Origin: Penicillium oxalicum
Lineage: Eukaryota; Ascomycota; Eurotiomycetes; Eurotiales; Aspergillaceae
Direction of reading: 5' to 3'
DNA: 64,000 nucleotides
NCBI RefSeq assembly: GCF_001723175.1
Contig: NC_064653.1
Coordinates: forward strand, 1,736,001 to 1,800,000
This document shows positions 37,244 through 47,981 of this stretch, one piece after another; position 1 is the first letter of the stretch, and each line of letters starts with the position of its first letter. The position numbers were made by a program, and so were the translations under genes. The notes beneath the pieces were generated by a model. That model saw only the letters and a program-made list of their open reading frames with translations. It was not told the origin of the DNA and ran no database searches.

Positions 37244-40200
37244 ATGGAATCGCAGGACGGTATTACCGTCCGCCCCATGAGACTGAAGGTCCTGTACACA
37301 TTCGACAACGAGAATAAGACGAACTGTTTGGCTCGTTGGCCGCATGTGCTGGACCTTCAGACCGCTTACCTGGATGAGCAGACTCAAATCGGAGTCATTG
37401 AATTGAAGACATGCATTCAGGCCATCGTCTCTGCCAGGTTGGCCCGCCCCATCTCCCCATAAAGGTCTAAAGAGATAGAAAACTTACGTGGAATGACTTA
37501 GTCCCGAATTGGTGGCCCAATTGGGCAGAGACTACACAGTCTACGCATACGACTACTCTGAGTACGAGACGCCCTTGGTTGGTCAGGGAATGTTGTCATG
37601 GGTGCTCGCGTCTGCCTCGCCCACACCAGATGCCCCCGCTCATCAATCCAAGACAATGGTAACAGGTCGTGTGTGCAAGAACCCAATGGGTCTTTTCTCC
37701 AAAGGCGTTCATGAGACGCTGGAAGTCAAACTTCGGCTTGTTCCCGTGCCCACGGTGATGCAAAGCGAATATCTGGACAGCATGCAAAAGTATCGTGAAC
37801 TGAGCAACTTCATCCCTCACGATTTCGACGCACAGTCCTGGACGGCTTTTCTGAGACAGAATCCATCCCTGCTTGAGGCTTCAAGGAATCAAAGTCAGAG
37901 CCGTGGACCTTCGCCAATGGATCAATCCGGCATCGAGCGCGTTCACCGGCTTCTGAGTGACGGCACCACGCCGCGAGAATACCCCGCTTATTCCACCAAC
38001 GAGTCGATCCGGTCATCCTCGCCAACCCACTCGTTCGGTCCTCCTAGCCGAATGTCCACTCCAGCAGGAACTCGCACGCCTACGCATAACCACCAGAGTC
38101 TTCAGTCCCGCCAGAGCTTCTCTCACAGTGACAATATTCGTCCTTCATCGAGTGCCTCGATGCAGGAAAGCGACTTCCACACCCACCAGCTTGGCAACCG
38201 TGCGCGCAGAGACTCATTCCAATCAGGCTACGGTAGCGGAGGAGAGGACATCGCGGAGCCTCAGCAAAGGAAGCGCGCCAAACTTTACCAGGCTGGCTGG
38301 CCAGGAAAATCGGATATGAACATCGAACGGCAACCAAGCTCTCTGCGAGTAGCTGCCAGTACCGCCGCCTCTGTTCGAATTCATCGTCCCACTCCGATCA
38401 ACCCCGTCACCCGCACTGAGCAATCGCAGGATGAGCCAGTTCGCCCGCCCACTCCGATCTCTCATCCATCCAGCTTTTCTCGACGGGCGCGACTGCCGTC
38501 AAGTCTGTTGCGCGAGAGCTCCACGCATAGCAACAGCTCCTACGCATCTCCTTACCACAACAGTGATGATTTATCGCAGGAGCAGAATGCACACTCGCCT
38601 GAGGAGCGTTATCAGGGCATCTTTGAGCCAGCTTTTAACATGCCCTCGTCGCCCCCCGTCATGGAATCTCGATTTTCATCCCGATCAAGCCCCAACTTGC
38701 CTCCACTCTTGATTGACGCGGATTCGGGCTTCATGAGTGGCGGGCTGGATGACTTCATCGACGACAGTGCCGCTACTCCCGTGGAAGACTCCCAAAAACC
38801 CAATTATCGCCAGACGACTGGTGAGAAACGCTCACGTTCCGTATTATCGACGGTTCAAGCCACGTCTCCCGCGAGTGCTATTGGTTTAGTTTCTGAAGTC
38901 ATGACCGATGCGATGACAGCCAGCGAAGCTCCAACGGATTTAAAGTCACAGCAGGCTGTCCAAGTACCCCGGCCGAGTACTTCATCTGGGTCAAGACCCT
39001 CTTCGCGTATGAGCATCCGACCAACGCCCAAGCCACTGGCACCTGCTCCCATGTCGCAAAGCGAAATAGAGCAGCTTCTGAGAGGCACCCCAGCCAGTGA
39101 TCCTGTCGTTCATATCCAGCCCACGCGCCAACACTCACAGGCCGCTGCAGGCCCCATGAGTGACTTCTCTATCGTGGAGACACCCGCGCCCCAGCCCGAA
39201 TGTACCCGGAAGGCGCCTCGCAGTGGGGGCGCAGCGCGCAGAGCCATGCAGGTTCAGGCACGTCTGGATGCGGCCATTGCGAGCGGTGCCGTTCCCCCTT
39301 ATTGCGAGAACTGCGGGTCCATCGAAACGCCTACGTGGAGAAGGGCTTGGACGAAAGATGTCGTTGGCAGTGAACAAGATGCAAAAGAAATGAAGCCACG
39401 TGGGCTTCTTTTCTGGGAGGCTCTTGAGAGGAATGACAAGCAAGAAGTTGCCAAATTCAGACTTTACAAAAAGGGTCTTGGAATTACTCCCGAGGATAAT
39501 GGCTGGAGTCAATTGCTTCTCTGCAACCCATGCGGACTGTGGCTACACAAGTTCAAAAGCATGCGTCCAGAAAACCGGTGGAATAATAAGGCCACCGCAT
39601 CCACAGCGGACGGAAAGCACAAGCGCTCTTCTCGGAATCGCAAACAGAGTGGCGGACCTCTGTCAAAACCCTCCACACGGACTCGCAGCAAGGCTACCGC
39701 CGCTCGCCCGGCCCAGTCTTCTCCTGCCCCCACCGATATCTCATCCGCGCAGAATGAGGAGGGTGAGACCCCCAACGCCGAAAGTTATGAGGACCCCAGT
39801 CAGGATCGTCAACAAGCTCAGAATCCTGAAAACGAAGCAGATTATCCGAGTAAAAGGAGACGGGCGAACAGTGCAGAGCCGACCAGATCGAGCGAGAAGT
39901 CTTGCTGGGACCAAGACGAAGCTCGTGATGCTTTGCGACTCGCCATCCAGTCAAGTCCGGCCAGAAATCTCGACACCCGGAAATTTTCTGCCCCCGACGA
40001 GACAAACTTAACTCCTAAGCCTGTACGTCGTGCCCTTTTTGCGTCTTCTCAGAAGGAAGGAGCGCTGAAGGAACTGGGCCCGTCAATGGTGAACAGCTGC
40101 TCGCCCCGTCGCAGCCCTCGTCTTTCCAAGACCGAGAAGCAAATGCAGGCAAAAGAGAATCTGGAGCCCTCACACGATGCCGTTAACGACCTTTTCGAAG

Positions 40201-40853
40201 ACTCGGCTTTGGATTTTGACCTTCCTGTCAGTCCTACTCCTCGGCGCCGACCCACACGTGCTGCGCTGCAGGAGAGACGTCAGTCCTTGCCCTGCAACTC
40301 CCCTACGAGCCTCAAGCGGAAAGATGTCACCGCTTCCACCGCCACTCGGCTGAGTGCCGAACGCTTGCAGCGTATCCAAGGAAGTCCAGGGCGGTCCCCT
40401 CGTGTGGACACTTCCCCCCAAAAATCGCCTTCTAAGCATGGCAACTCAGTGTTGTCCGATTGCGGGTTTCACTCCGAAGCATTCGCACCTCTAGATGGTA
40501 TGATTCTCGATATCTTTGATGAGCTGCCCACCAGCGTCAATTCATTCCAATTGTCAAACGACAAGTTCCCCGGCAGCAATTGGGCGGACTGGCTTCCCTC
40601 CAATTACGTCTCTCCCGCCGCGTCGGATGATGAGAACAACCCACCTGAGGATCTCATCGATGCAATTCTCTCGGATCCGGCTATCCTCAAAGAGAACATG
40701 CCAGGCGCGGAATTCAATTCTTTCAACTTCGCCACGGGCGTTATTCCAGACTCGGGCTTCTACAGCTCTGACGTTCTTCAGGCGGATGTCGTTGCTTCCA
40801 ATGTGGCAAAACTTCCTCAGGAGTCTGATCAGTCCGCGATGCCTGATGCATGA
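37244..40853 (+). CDS. Ams2/Spt21-like transcription factor with expanded GATA-type zinc finger
   Basis: Two exons: 37244..37437 and 37502..40853 (intron 64 bp), giving 1181 aa. The conserved N-terminal domain (MRLKVLYTFDNENKTNCLARWPH; GVIELKTCIQAIVSASPELVAQLGRDYTVYAYDYSE) matches the Ams2/Spt21 family as I know it. A Ser/Pro-rich region follows. The zinc finger has CENC at residues 666-669 and CNPC at about 739-742, separated by 69 residues instead of the 17-20 of classic GATA fingers. The C-terminal third is disordered, with many S/T-P sites. S. pombe Ams2 is a cell-cycle-regulated factor for histone genes and CENP-A loading, and yeast Spt21 activates histone genes. A similar histone or silencing role is inferred here. 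Confidence 0.85.
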
Positions 40854-41637
40854 TCGTTGACGGTATTGGTGCACTACTTCTTTTTTTCCTCTGTGATGCG
40901 ATATTGTTTTGCTTTTGCTTTGACCTTCTCTGTTATCTTTGACTATTAGCGTCGGCGTTTTGGGATATGGATGAGTACTCTATGACCCGCTCTTGTTCTG
41001 GATTTTTGATGCCAGAGATTGATCCCCTTGTTAGACTGGCCACGCCTCTGAGTCGTGTGGTGATTTCTGTTTTAGTAATACATTATGACCGGAAACCAGA
41101 TAGATGGCTTTCCAAGCAGCTTTTGTGCCAAATCAAAATACAATTTAATACACAAGAACAATCTACAGTTTAGCATTTTGCATGTCTTTCGGTGGAGTCA
41201 TAGCTGAGACTTGATGCTAACCCTAGAGGTCGGGATTTACGCACGGAGAATTGGACCCGCATCTATGTGTAGGAGGTTCATCCATAACCAAACTCACGGC
41301 GCATCCATCTATTTATCAATCTCCAATGAAGAGTGGATGAAGAAAGTTGAGTCCGGTTGGTAATCCTGAAACAAAAATCTGCCTCGTCATATGAGTAAAT
41401 TCTCTTACCGAGGCCAACAAGTCAACAATCTCCCAAATCGTCAGTAGAAAGATACCCAATTGATCATGAATTCGTCCGTTATATGCAAGCTCTTGGAACA
41501 TAGAGGCGGACGATGGAACGGGATAAAGGCTTGGTATGGATACCTTGAATTACCAGTCGAGTCCCATCTCCTCGCCTCCGAAAGTCTTCCCTCTCGAAAG
41601 CTCTCCACCCAGCCCCCAGCTTCCCCTAATTGCCCTT
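40854..41637. other. Tail-to-tail intergenic region, nothing recognised
   Basis: About 780 bp between the convergent Ams2-like and RFA3 stop codons. AT-rich, with only short unconvincing open frames and no visible RNA gene. Confidence 0.5.
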
Positions 41638-42245
41638 TTATTCGCCATCGTAGAAAATAGATTTGAAGCGGTGCGTGGCCTCCACAACTTGCTCATAGAT
41701 CTTGTAGTCTGTAACCCCCACCGCAAACATTAGTTATCTTTACAGCTGGACCTAGATGCTCGTCTATTCCCACAAGCGAGGCGCATCATAAACGTACCAC
41801 AGTCAGAGGGATTGCCCCAGTCTGTTGTGCCCAATACTCGAATGCCCAGCCCCTAGAAGAAGAATCGCCGTTAGCTCCCAGTCTTGTCCTCTGGTTCCCA
41901 GAATATGTCCCTGTGCAGCAGGACACTACGACAAGCTTCCGCCACACGTAAAGACTCCTCCTGATCCCAAGCAAGGTCCGATGCATGCAGCTAGCCTACC
42001 TGGCCACCTTCCAAGTCGGTCACCTTTCCGACGACCTCGACAAGTTTTCCCATCTGGAGGTGTGAATCCGGCTTCAAGAGAAGCGTCACGTCACCATTGT
42101 TACCGCATGTAAGCGTTGCTTGGTCGCCGCGAAGTCCAGACACAGTGCCGAGGATACGAACTGTATGTGTTGAGCGTGGGCCGGAGCTGGAGGGGTGGAA
42201 AGCATTAAGATGGCTTGGGAGAATGCGTGGGGTTTGAAGAGACAT
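41638..42245 (-). CDS. RFA3: Replication protein A small subunit (RPA14/Rfa3)
   Basis: Three exons: 42245..42000, 41852..41798 and 41708..41638, giving 123 aa. The protein is one OB fold: TPRILPSHLNAF, then HTVRILGTVSGLRGDQATLTCGNNGDVTLLL and KLVEVVGKVTDLEGGQGLGIRVLGTTDWG. The spliced C-terminal helix is YKIYEQVVEATHRFKSIFYDGE, which forms the trimerisation helix in this family. It is the smallest subunit of the single-stranded-DNA-binding RPA heterotrimer used in replication, recombination and repair. An in-frame ATG also exists ten codons upstream; the downstream start (MSLQTPRI) is preferred because family members begin at this point. Confidence 0.9.
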
Positions 42246-43510
42246 GTTGAAAATGTTTATCGCAAAAGACCTCACTGACGGAGAACCGAGAGTTTTGTAT
42301 TTGAGAATTGATAGTTGGCCAGGACACGGCTGTCGAAATCGTGAGCTCTCAATGAGGCGTTGATGATCATTGAAGAGATCCGATGCCGTAGTTTCGTGAC
42401 GCGATACGCGGACGCGTGGTCACGTGAATCTCCAATAGTTAAAGCCCCGGCGATGACGATTTCCAACCCGAGTCGATGGATGGCGTGAAATCTGTAAGAA
42501 GCGATAATCTCACACCGAATGGACTACATACTGATGCATAGAGTCATATTAAAATTACTCAACGATAGCACCCTTACATGTCAACTTTATCGCCCACCCA
42601 GGAAGTTGACACTTATTTACCTCATCAATTTCACCCAGCGGAGATATATCTCCACACCCATACCTACAGTCGACATGGGACTGGCTTTTGATGCCGGAAA
42701 ATAGTCAAAGACCTGGGTACCTGAGGCAGATACACCTTATCGATGAAAGTTACCTAAGTCTCACGCGATCTATAGTCTACTCATGCTATAGCTATTCATC
42801 ATGCCTTTTCATGCTACACTGGAGCTCTTCGTTGATCCTCGATCCGTCTGCACCCGACAGGCAACTCAAAATTGACTATTTTGACAATAATGAGTAGCTA
42901 CTGGAGGCACCGTGGGAGTGCCTACCACAATAGTCGGGTCCAAAATATGTAGTAGCTATCTACCTCGATTTTTTCCGAGCCAGATACCTCCATTTAATTT
43001 TATGGAGAATTGACAAAGTCCAAGGAACAAAAGTCGAGTATTGGACGTAGTAATGCCCAGTTTTGGTGAATTAGACCGGTCCCGACTCGCTCAGGCAGGT
43101 GAGTTTCCGCGTGGAATCACCCGAAAAATCGAGATCAGCTTATAATTTCGGTCACAAACATTACCTGTATTGTTGGAATCGAAGGTGGAGGGAGGGAGAC
43201 TACGTACAAAAGAAGTAACCTTGGGTTCGGTGATTAGAATTGTTGGATTACTTCTTTCCTCAAGATAGATGAACGAATTGAACCCCCCAGCGTCATCTCC
43301 TATCACCACGTGACCTTATCAATATCATCTGAAACCGAAGCTCGACTTTCCAATGGCGCGCGCGCAGCCACGATAAGAAAAATAGCTTTGCAGCCTTTGG
43401 TTTCGATCGCCCGGCGAATCGCATCATTCATTTCATAAAACCCGAGCCTATTTTTGTGACAGTGCAATTCCAACCAGAAGCGGCCTCAGATTGTCCACTT
43501 TTCCACCACC
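42246..43510. promoter_or_regulatory. RFA3/MFAP1-like divergent intergenic region
   Basis: A 1.26-kb head-to-head interval. Near the RFA3 end it holds the MCB element and E-box listed separately. The middle (42500-43000) is AT-rich, with only short unconvincing open frames. GATAAG-type sites occur near the MFAP1-like start (around 43370). Confidence 0.4.
42412..42426. promoter_or_regulatory. MluI cell-cycle box next to a CACGTG E-box upstream of RFA3
   Basis: ACGCGT (42412-42417) lies 167 bp before the RFA3 start codon, followed by CACGTG at 42421-42426. ACGCGT is the binding site of the MBF complex, which drives G1/S genes in yeasts, including replication factors. The site is seen; its activity is inference. 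Confidence 0.5.
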
Positions 43511-44962
43511 ATGCCGCCTCCACTTCCTTCCCATCATCGCGGGATGACCGCGAACCCGATTAGGCCTGGCCGCTACCGACCAGGCAAGGCAGTCGCCGAG
43601 GAACCCTCGTCCGATGAAGAGGAAGAGGAAGAGGAGCAAGACGTCGAGGCCAAGAAGGAGTTAGAACGAAGGCGCCGCGCGGAGGAGCAGCGGAGGAGGC
43701 GGCAACAGGCTCCCACAGCCAGCTCATTTCCATCAGCTGCGGTTCAAAAGAGCCAACCAGAAGAAGATGAGGACGAGGAAGGCTTTGTGACAGACGAGGA
43801 GGATATTGATCAGCCCCATGCGATCACGAAGGAGGCGCAGACATCAACAGTCTCAAGAACAGCGCCCGAGACAAGGTCCGTAGCAAGTGATGACGACGAG
43901 AAAGCCCGCGACGACGACAAAGATGAAGAAGAAGAAGAGGAGGAGGAGGAAAGTTCGGAAGAGGACAGCAGCTCAGAGGATGAGGCTCCACGACGAATGT
44001 TGATTCGTCCTACATTTATCAAAAAGGACAAGAGAGGCAATGCCGGTGGCCAGGGCGCAGAAGCCTCAACTGCACGCTCTATCAGTGCAGCCGACTCTGC
44101 AGCCGAGAATGAAGCCAGACGTGTCCAGCGACAAGAGCTAGCCGATCAATTGGTGCGCGATCAGCTTGAGAAGGAAGCTATCGCGCGTTCTGCAGCAAAT
44201 AAGGCATGGGATGATGACGATCTCGCAGAAGCCGACGACGAAGCTGCCATTGACGACCGCGACGGGATTGACCCAGAAGCCGAATATGCTGCGTGGAAAC
44301 TGCGGGAATTGAAACGTGTGAAGCGTGAGCGCGAAGCAATCGAAGAGGCCGAAAAAGAACGCGAAGAGGTGGAGCGCCGGCGCAACCTCACCGCGGAGGA
44401 GCGGGATCGTGAGGATCGCGAATTCATCGCAAAACAGAACGAAGAGCGCGAGGCGAATCGGGGTCAGACTGGGTTTATGCAACGCTACTTCCACAAGGGT
44501 GCCTTCTTCCGGGATGAACAGGAGCGCGAGGGTCTGGATCAACGCAATGTGATGGGTCGCCGATTCGCCGACGAGGTCGCGGTTGAGACATTACCACAGT
44601 ACATGCAGATTCGTGATATGACCAAGCTTGGAAAGAAAGGTCGTACTCGCTATCGTGATTTGAAGACGGAGGATACCGGACGCTTCGGCGACGGCCTTGA
44701 ACATCGACGGCGCCAAAACGCTCCGCCGGTCGGGGTTACAGACGAGCGATTCATGCCTGATCGAGGTGACGACCGAGGACATGGGTCTTCAGGGCCAACC
44801 GGGGCCAATGCCAGTGCTGTGCGTCCACGACACAGATCAAGATCGCGATCTCCCAGGAGAGACCGCCATCACGACAGAAGTCGATCAAGAGAGCGTAGGA
44901 AACGCAGTCCATCCCCATATGACGACCGCGACAAGAGGCGACGGGTAGAAGGCACTTCATGA
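43511..44962 (+). CDS. MFAP1-family spliceosome protein
   Basis: Intronless, 483 aa, highly charged. It has several acidic runs (SSDEEEEEEEQ; DDDKDEEEEEEEEESSEEDSSSED) and the family motif RRMLIRPTFIKKDKR. A long E/R-rich coiled-coil-like helix (EAEYAAWKLRELKRVKREREAIEEAEKERE) follows, then the conserved MFAP1 C-terminal block: GQTGFMQRYFHKGAFFRDE, LPQYMQIRDMTKLGKKGRTRYRDLKTEDTG. The end is RS/RD-rich. Human MFAP1 and relatives are pre-mRNA splicing factors of the B complex. It should act in the nucleus in spliceosome activation. Confidence 0.93.
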   Translation: MPPPLPSHHRGMTANPIRPGRYRPGKAVAEEPSSDEEEEEEEQDVEAKKELERRRRAEEQRRRRQQAPTASSFPSAAVQKSQPEEDEDEEGFVTDEEDIDQPHAITKEAQTSTVSRTAPETRSVASDDDEKARDDDKDEEEEEEEEESSEEDSSSEDEAPRRMLIRPTFIKKDKRGNAGGQGAEASTARSISAADSAAENEARRVQRQELADQLVRDQLEKEAIARSAANKAWDDDDLAEADDEAAIDDRDGIDPEAEYAAWKLRELKRVKREREAIEEAEKEREEVERRRNLTAEERDREDREFIAKQNEEREANRGQTGFMQRYFHKGAFFRDEQEREGLDQRNVMGRRFADEVAVETLPQYMQIRDMTKLGKKGRTRYRDLKTEDTGRFGDGLEHRRRQNAPPVGVTDERFMPDRGDDRGHGSSGPTGANASAVRPRHRSRSRSPRRDRHHDRSRSRERRKRSPSPYDDRDKRRRVEGTS

Positions 44963-45424
44963 TGACGCTCTCGTTAACATGAGACGCCAGAGAAGCAGCC
45001 TTTGAGGAAGTCTGCTTTTGTATAGTACAGGCATTGAATAGCGATTACCCTTACAGCAGAATTGAGCTCTATGGTAAAACCATGACCTTCGCCGGGAAGG
45101 TCCATTTTTCTTGTCTTGGTGATCATTATTTCTAGATTTCCCTCCATCACCCATCAGGTCTTTATAAATCGTAATTATATGCGAAAAGCGCCTGCATCGG
45201 GCCACCTAATTGCATATCCCCGGAGATTCTCGTTCGGCCCTACGTAAGACGTACCTTTCGGATAGCCGTCAGGCAGACAAAAGTGGTCACGTCGGTAAAA
45301 GGACTTTCGTCACGGCGTACCAGGCCGGTGTTGGCCAACGTTTCCCCGTGCAGGGCAAGGCATGCTTGATTCTCGGGCATTGAGCGCATCTGCGGACAGC
45401 CCGTCAATCTCCGGTACGAGACGT
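44963..45424. other. Tail-to-tail intergenic region, nothing recognised
   Basis: About 460 bp between the convergent MFAP1-like gene and TRS31. No gene, RNA or notable repeat was seen. Confidence 0.5.
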
Positions 45425-46276
45425 TTATTTGATGCCCGATCGCTCCAGCACCTTCTCCCTCTCCATGACGCTTTCTCCGAAACTCAGCAAGAAGACCGTT
45501 CGACTTGGCCACATCTCCGTTGGCTGATTGTGCGCGGACACCTTGGCCTCGAACCCACAGCCGTCACAGACGCCTTCAATAATACCGCCACAAATGCCGC
45601 GCAATTGAGCTGATTCATTTCCCGCGGCACACTAATGTAGGTATTGACGAGCGGATCGTTGTCCGTAATCATGTATTCATTCGGGGTGTCTGGGGAGACC
45701 GAATGCTCGAGGGCGTCGGCTGAGCGGCCAAATAACAGGCGCCAAAGCGGACCGTGGATGAGATGGAGAAGAGTAAGGATGCGAAGTGGACGATTGGGCG
45801 GAGAGGAGGACGTTGAGGAGCTGGAGAGGGCAGAGGATGAAGTTGTCGTTGTACGGTAAAACAGGAGATCGAGGAGACGAAGACCGAGCGGGTATCCTTG
45901 TTCATTCAAACTGGAAAAAGTAGAGAATCAGTAATTTTGACTCTTGCTTTTTATCGTCAGATCCCCTCTGCTCCAACCACGGGTCAGTCACGCACCGCTT
46001 CTCCAGATCTTGAATGCCTGTTACCCGGCGCTGCGCATATGTGACCATCTCGGCAAAGAGATACGCGAAGCTGGCTCGGCTGAGCTCTGCATTTCGGCTT
46101 CGATTCAAGTGTCGGTCGTAAATTGTCTTGCGATTTGATGGCACACGTAGACCTTGCGAGGGTTGAGGTGTTGATGATTGCTGTAGATTTTGTGACTTGT
46201 CGCTTGACATGGGCTGCGGTGTAGCCACGGCGTTGTTCATCGACAGCATCGCCGAGTGTCTGGGCGGTGCCGCCAT
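45425..46276 (-). CDS. TRS31: TRAPP complex subunit Trs31 (TRAPPC5), with an apparent one-base deletion
   Basis: Exon 1 is 46276..45996 and exon 2 starts at 45910 (intron 85 bp). The product has a disordered N-terminus, then the Bet3-family block KTIYDRHLNRSRNAELSRASFAYLF and MVTYAQRRVTGIQDLEKRLNEQGYPLG. It continues with LLDLLFYR, a Ser/Thr insert, and NEYMITDNDPLVNTYISVPREMNQLNCAAFVA. At 45586-45588 the frame breaks: the expected next residues GIIEGVCDGCGFEAKVSAHNQPTEMWPSRTVFLLSF lie one frame over and run to TAA at 45425-45427. No GT-AG intron fits, because the two conserved halves abut. Trs31 is essential in yeast for ER-Golgi tethering and Rab activation, so an assembly or sequencing error is more likely than loss. 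Intact length would be about 255 aa. Confidence 0.88.
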
Positions 46277-47981
46277 GATAAAATCGCGGGGCTGCGAATG
46301 GTTCAGATGAGTTGGGCAATCGAGTGATGGAATTCGTGTGTCGAATTGATGCTTCGAAGCTGTTGTGAGGTACTTCGGACCAAGACTGCGATAGCGAGCA
46401 CGACCTGGTAGGAATCAGACAGGGAGGGTCCGGTTGTGGTGAAGCTATGGACGATATCGATAACTACGCAAGATCTACGGTGGAGCACATTGCCCGGGAA
46501 TGCAAGTCTTAGTGGTTTGAGAAACCACCGACAAGCGCATGAAACTTCTACGGTACAAAGAGAAAAATTTATAGAAGTTACTGGGAGATGTTTTATGTGG
46601 AAATATGATTGAATTTTGATATGCATATACTAGGAGAACTCAAGGCAAAAACCGTGGAGTTGACTGAGCAGACGCGCGAGCCAGAAAACGCTATCGACGC
46701 AAGGAATGTTTGCCTTTAGCCAACAAACCTGACGTCGTCGCACAATCTCAGGCTCTTCCACGTCGCCAAAAAAACCACCAGCTGATGCTAATCTAAAATC
46801 TGCGAACCGAGCATGTTAGCAGGGTGCAGGTTCAAGTCAAAATCGCCGCAAGACTGCATAGCGTGACCAGCAATTTCAATCAGACATCCAAGGAAGTTAT
46901 GCGCTCAACACCATCTTGTGATTAGGTTCGACGATGGCTAGCGTGGAAACTGCGAATGTAGGAAAAATTTTCATCATAGAAATGGGTTGCCCAGAACAGA
47001 CAACCCTTGCTGGTCGATCGCGACAGAAGACAAAACGGCAAAACAAGCTCAACTTACCATCTGCTAGTGAATACCGCGTAGGATTTTGGTGTTGAATGTT
47101 GCCAAGCCAGTGAGGAATCTGCGCAAGATCGCATTAGATCTTTTTGCATCAATCCAGTAGACTGTAGCAACGAAGGTAGTGAGAATGGAAAGACGGGAAG
47201 AAATTGTCGACAGGGTTTTATATGCCCGGGTGGATTCACGGTGCTCAGGTGGGTCTCTTCTGTTCTGGGCCTAGCCTTCGTATCACATGATATCCACGTG
47301 ACCTAACACGGTGAAGGAGGCCGAGAACTGACCAGGGCTCCACTCTGAAGACGGATCAACGCGAAATTTCCAGAACTTTCGTGAGAACTGGAGGCTGCCC
47401 TGATAAACAGAATAACGGTCAGATATGCACGGCCAAATTACTTATAGGTCAATTGCTAGAAGCAAAGAGCCAATCAGAGAAAGCGTGGCTTGGCAGAGCA
47501 TCCTCCTCGACGCCGGAGACAAGTTCAAATGCGACAAAGATTGGTTCCCTTGTGTCCTCCGTCGTCCCTTTGGAACAAAAAGACCCAAAGTTCTTCCTCA
47601 CCTTCTGCCCGAAAGTTCTCCAGGACGATCACGGTACCAGTGTCTGTGGATTTCGAAAACAGTCAGATGGGATTGTGATATTTGAATCAATCGTGCCAGA
47701 ATGGGAAGAGGAGAGCCAATTGGCGACACGACTTCACTCGTACAACACAGAAGACTAGTCAAGAGCCAGAGCCTGTACATGTTGCAGCAATTCAGACCTT
47801 TTACCGTCTCCGTTGGTTATATTAATAAATGACATGGACGAAAAACTGATCGAGTTAAAGCATTCGAATTCAACGCCAAAGTGTTGTCTTGACAAACAGA
47901 GAAGCGAGGGACCTTCCCAGCATGGAATAGAAACTCTCTTATTTCTAACCGAAGGTCCATGGCATCTTGAATCACCCAATT
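46277..47981. other. 1.7-kb intergenic region, no confident gene
   Basis: Lies between the TRS31 start and the 3' end of the kinase-like pseudogene. A 125-codon plus-strand frame at 47381-47758 is protein-like in places (KDPKFFLTFCPKVLQDDHG; IVPEWEEESQLATRL) but has no recognised domain. Another frame at 46303-46626 (minus) looks like chance. It could include remnants of accessory genes, as the neighbouring kinase is broken. Confidence 0.35.
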
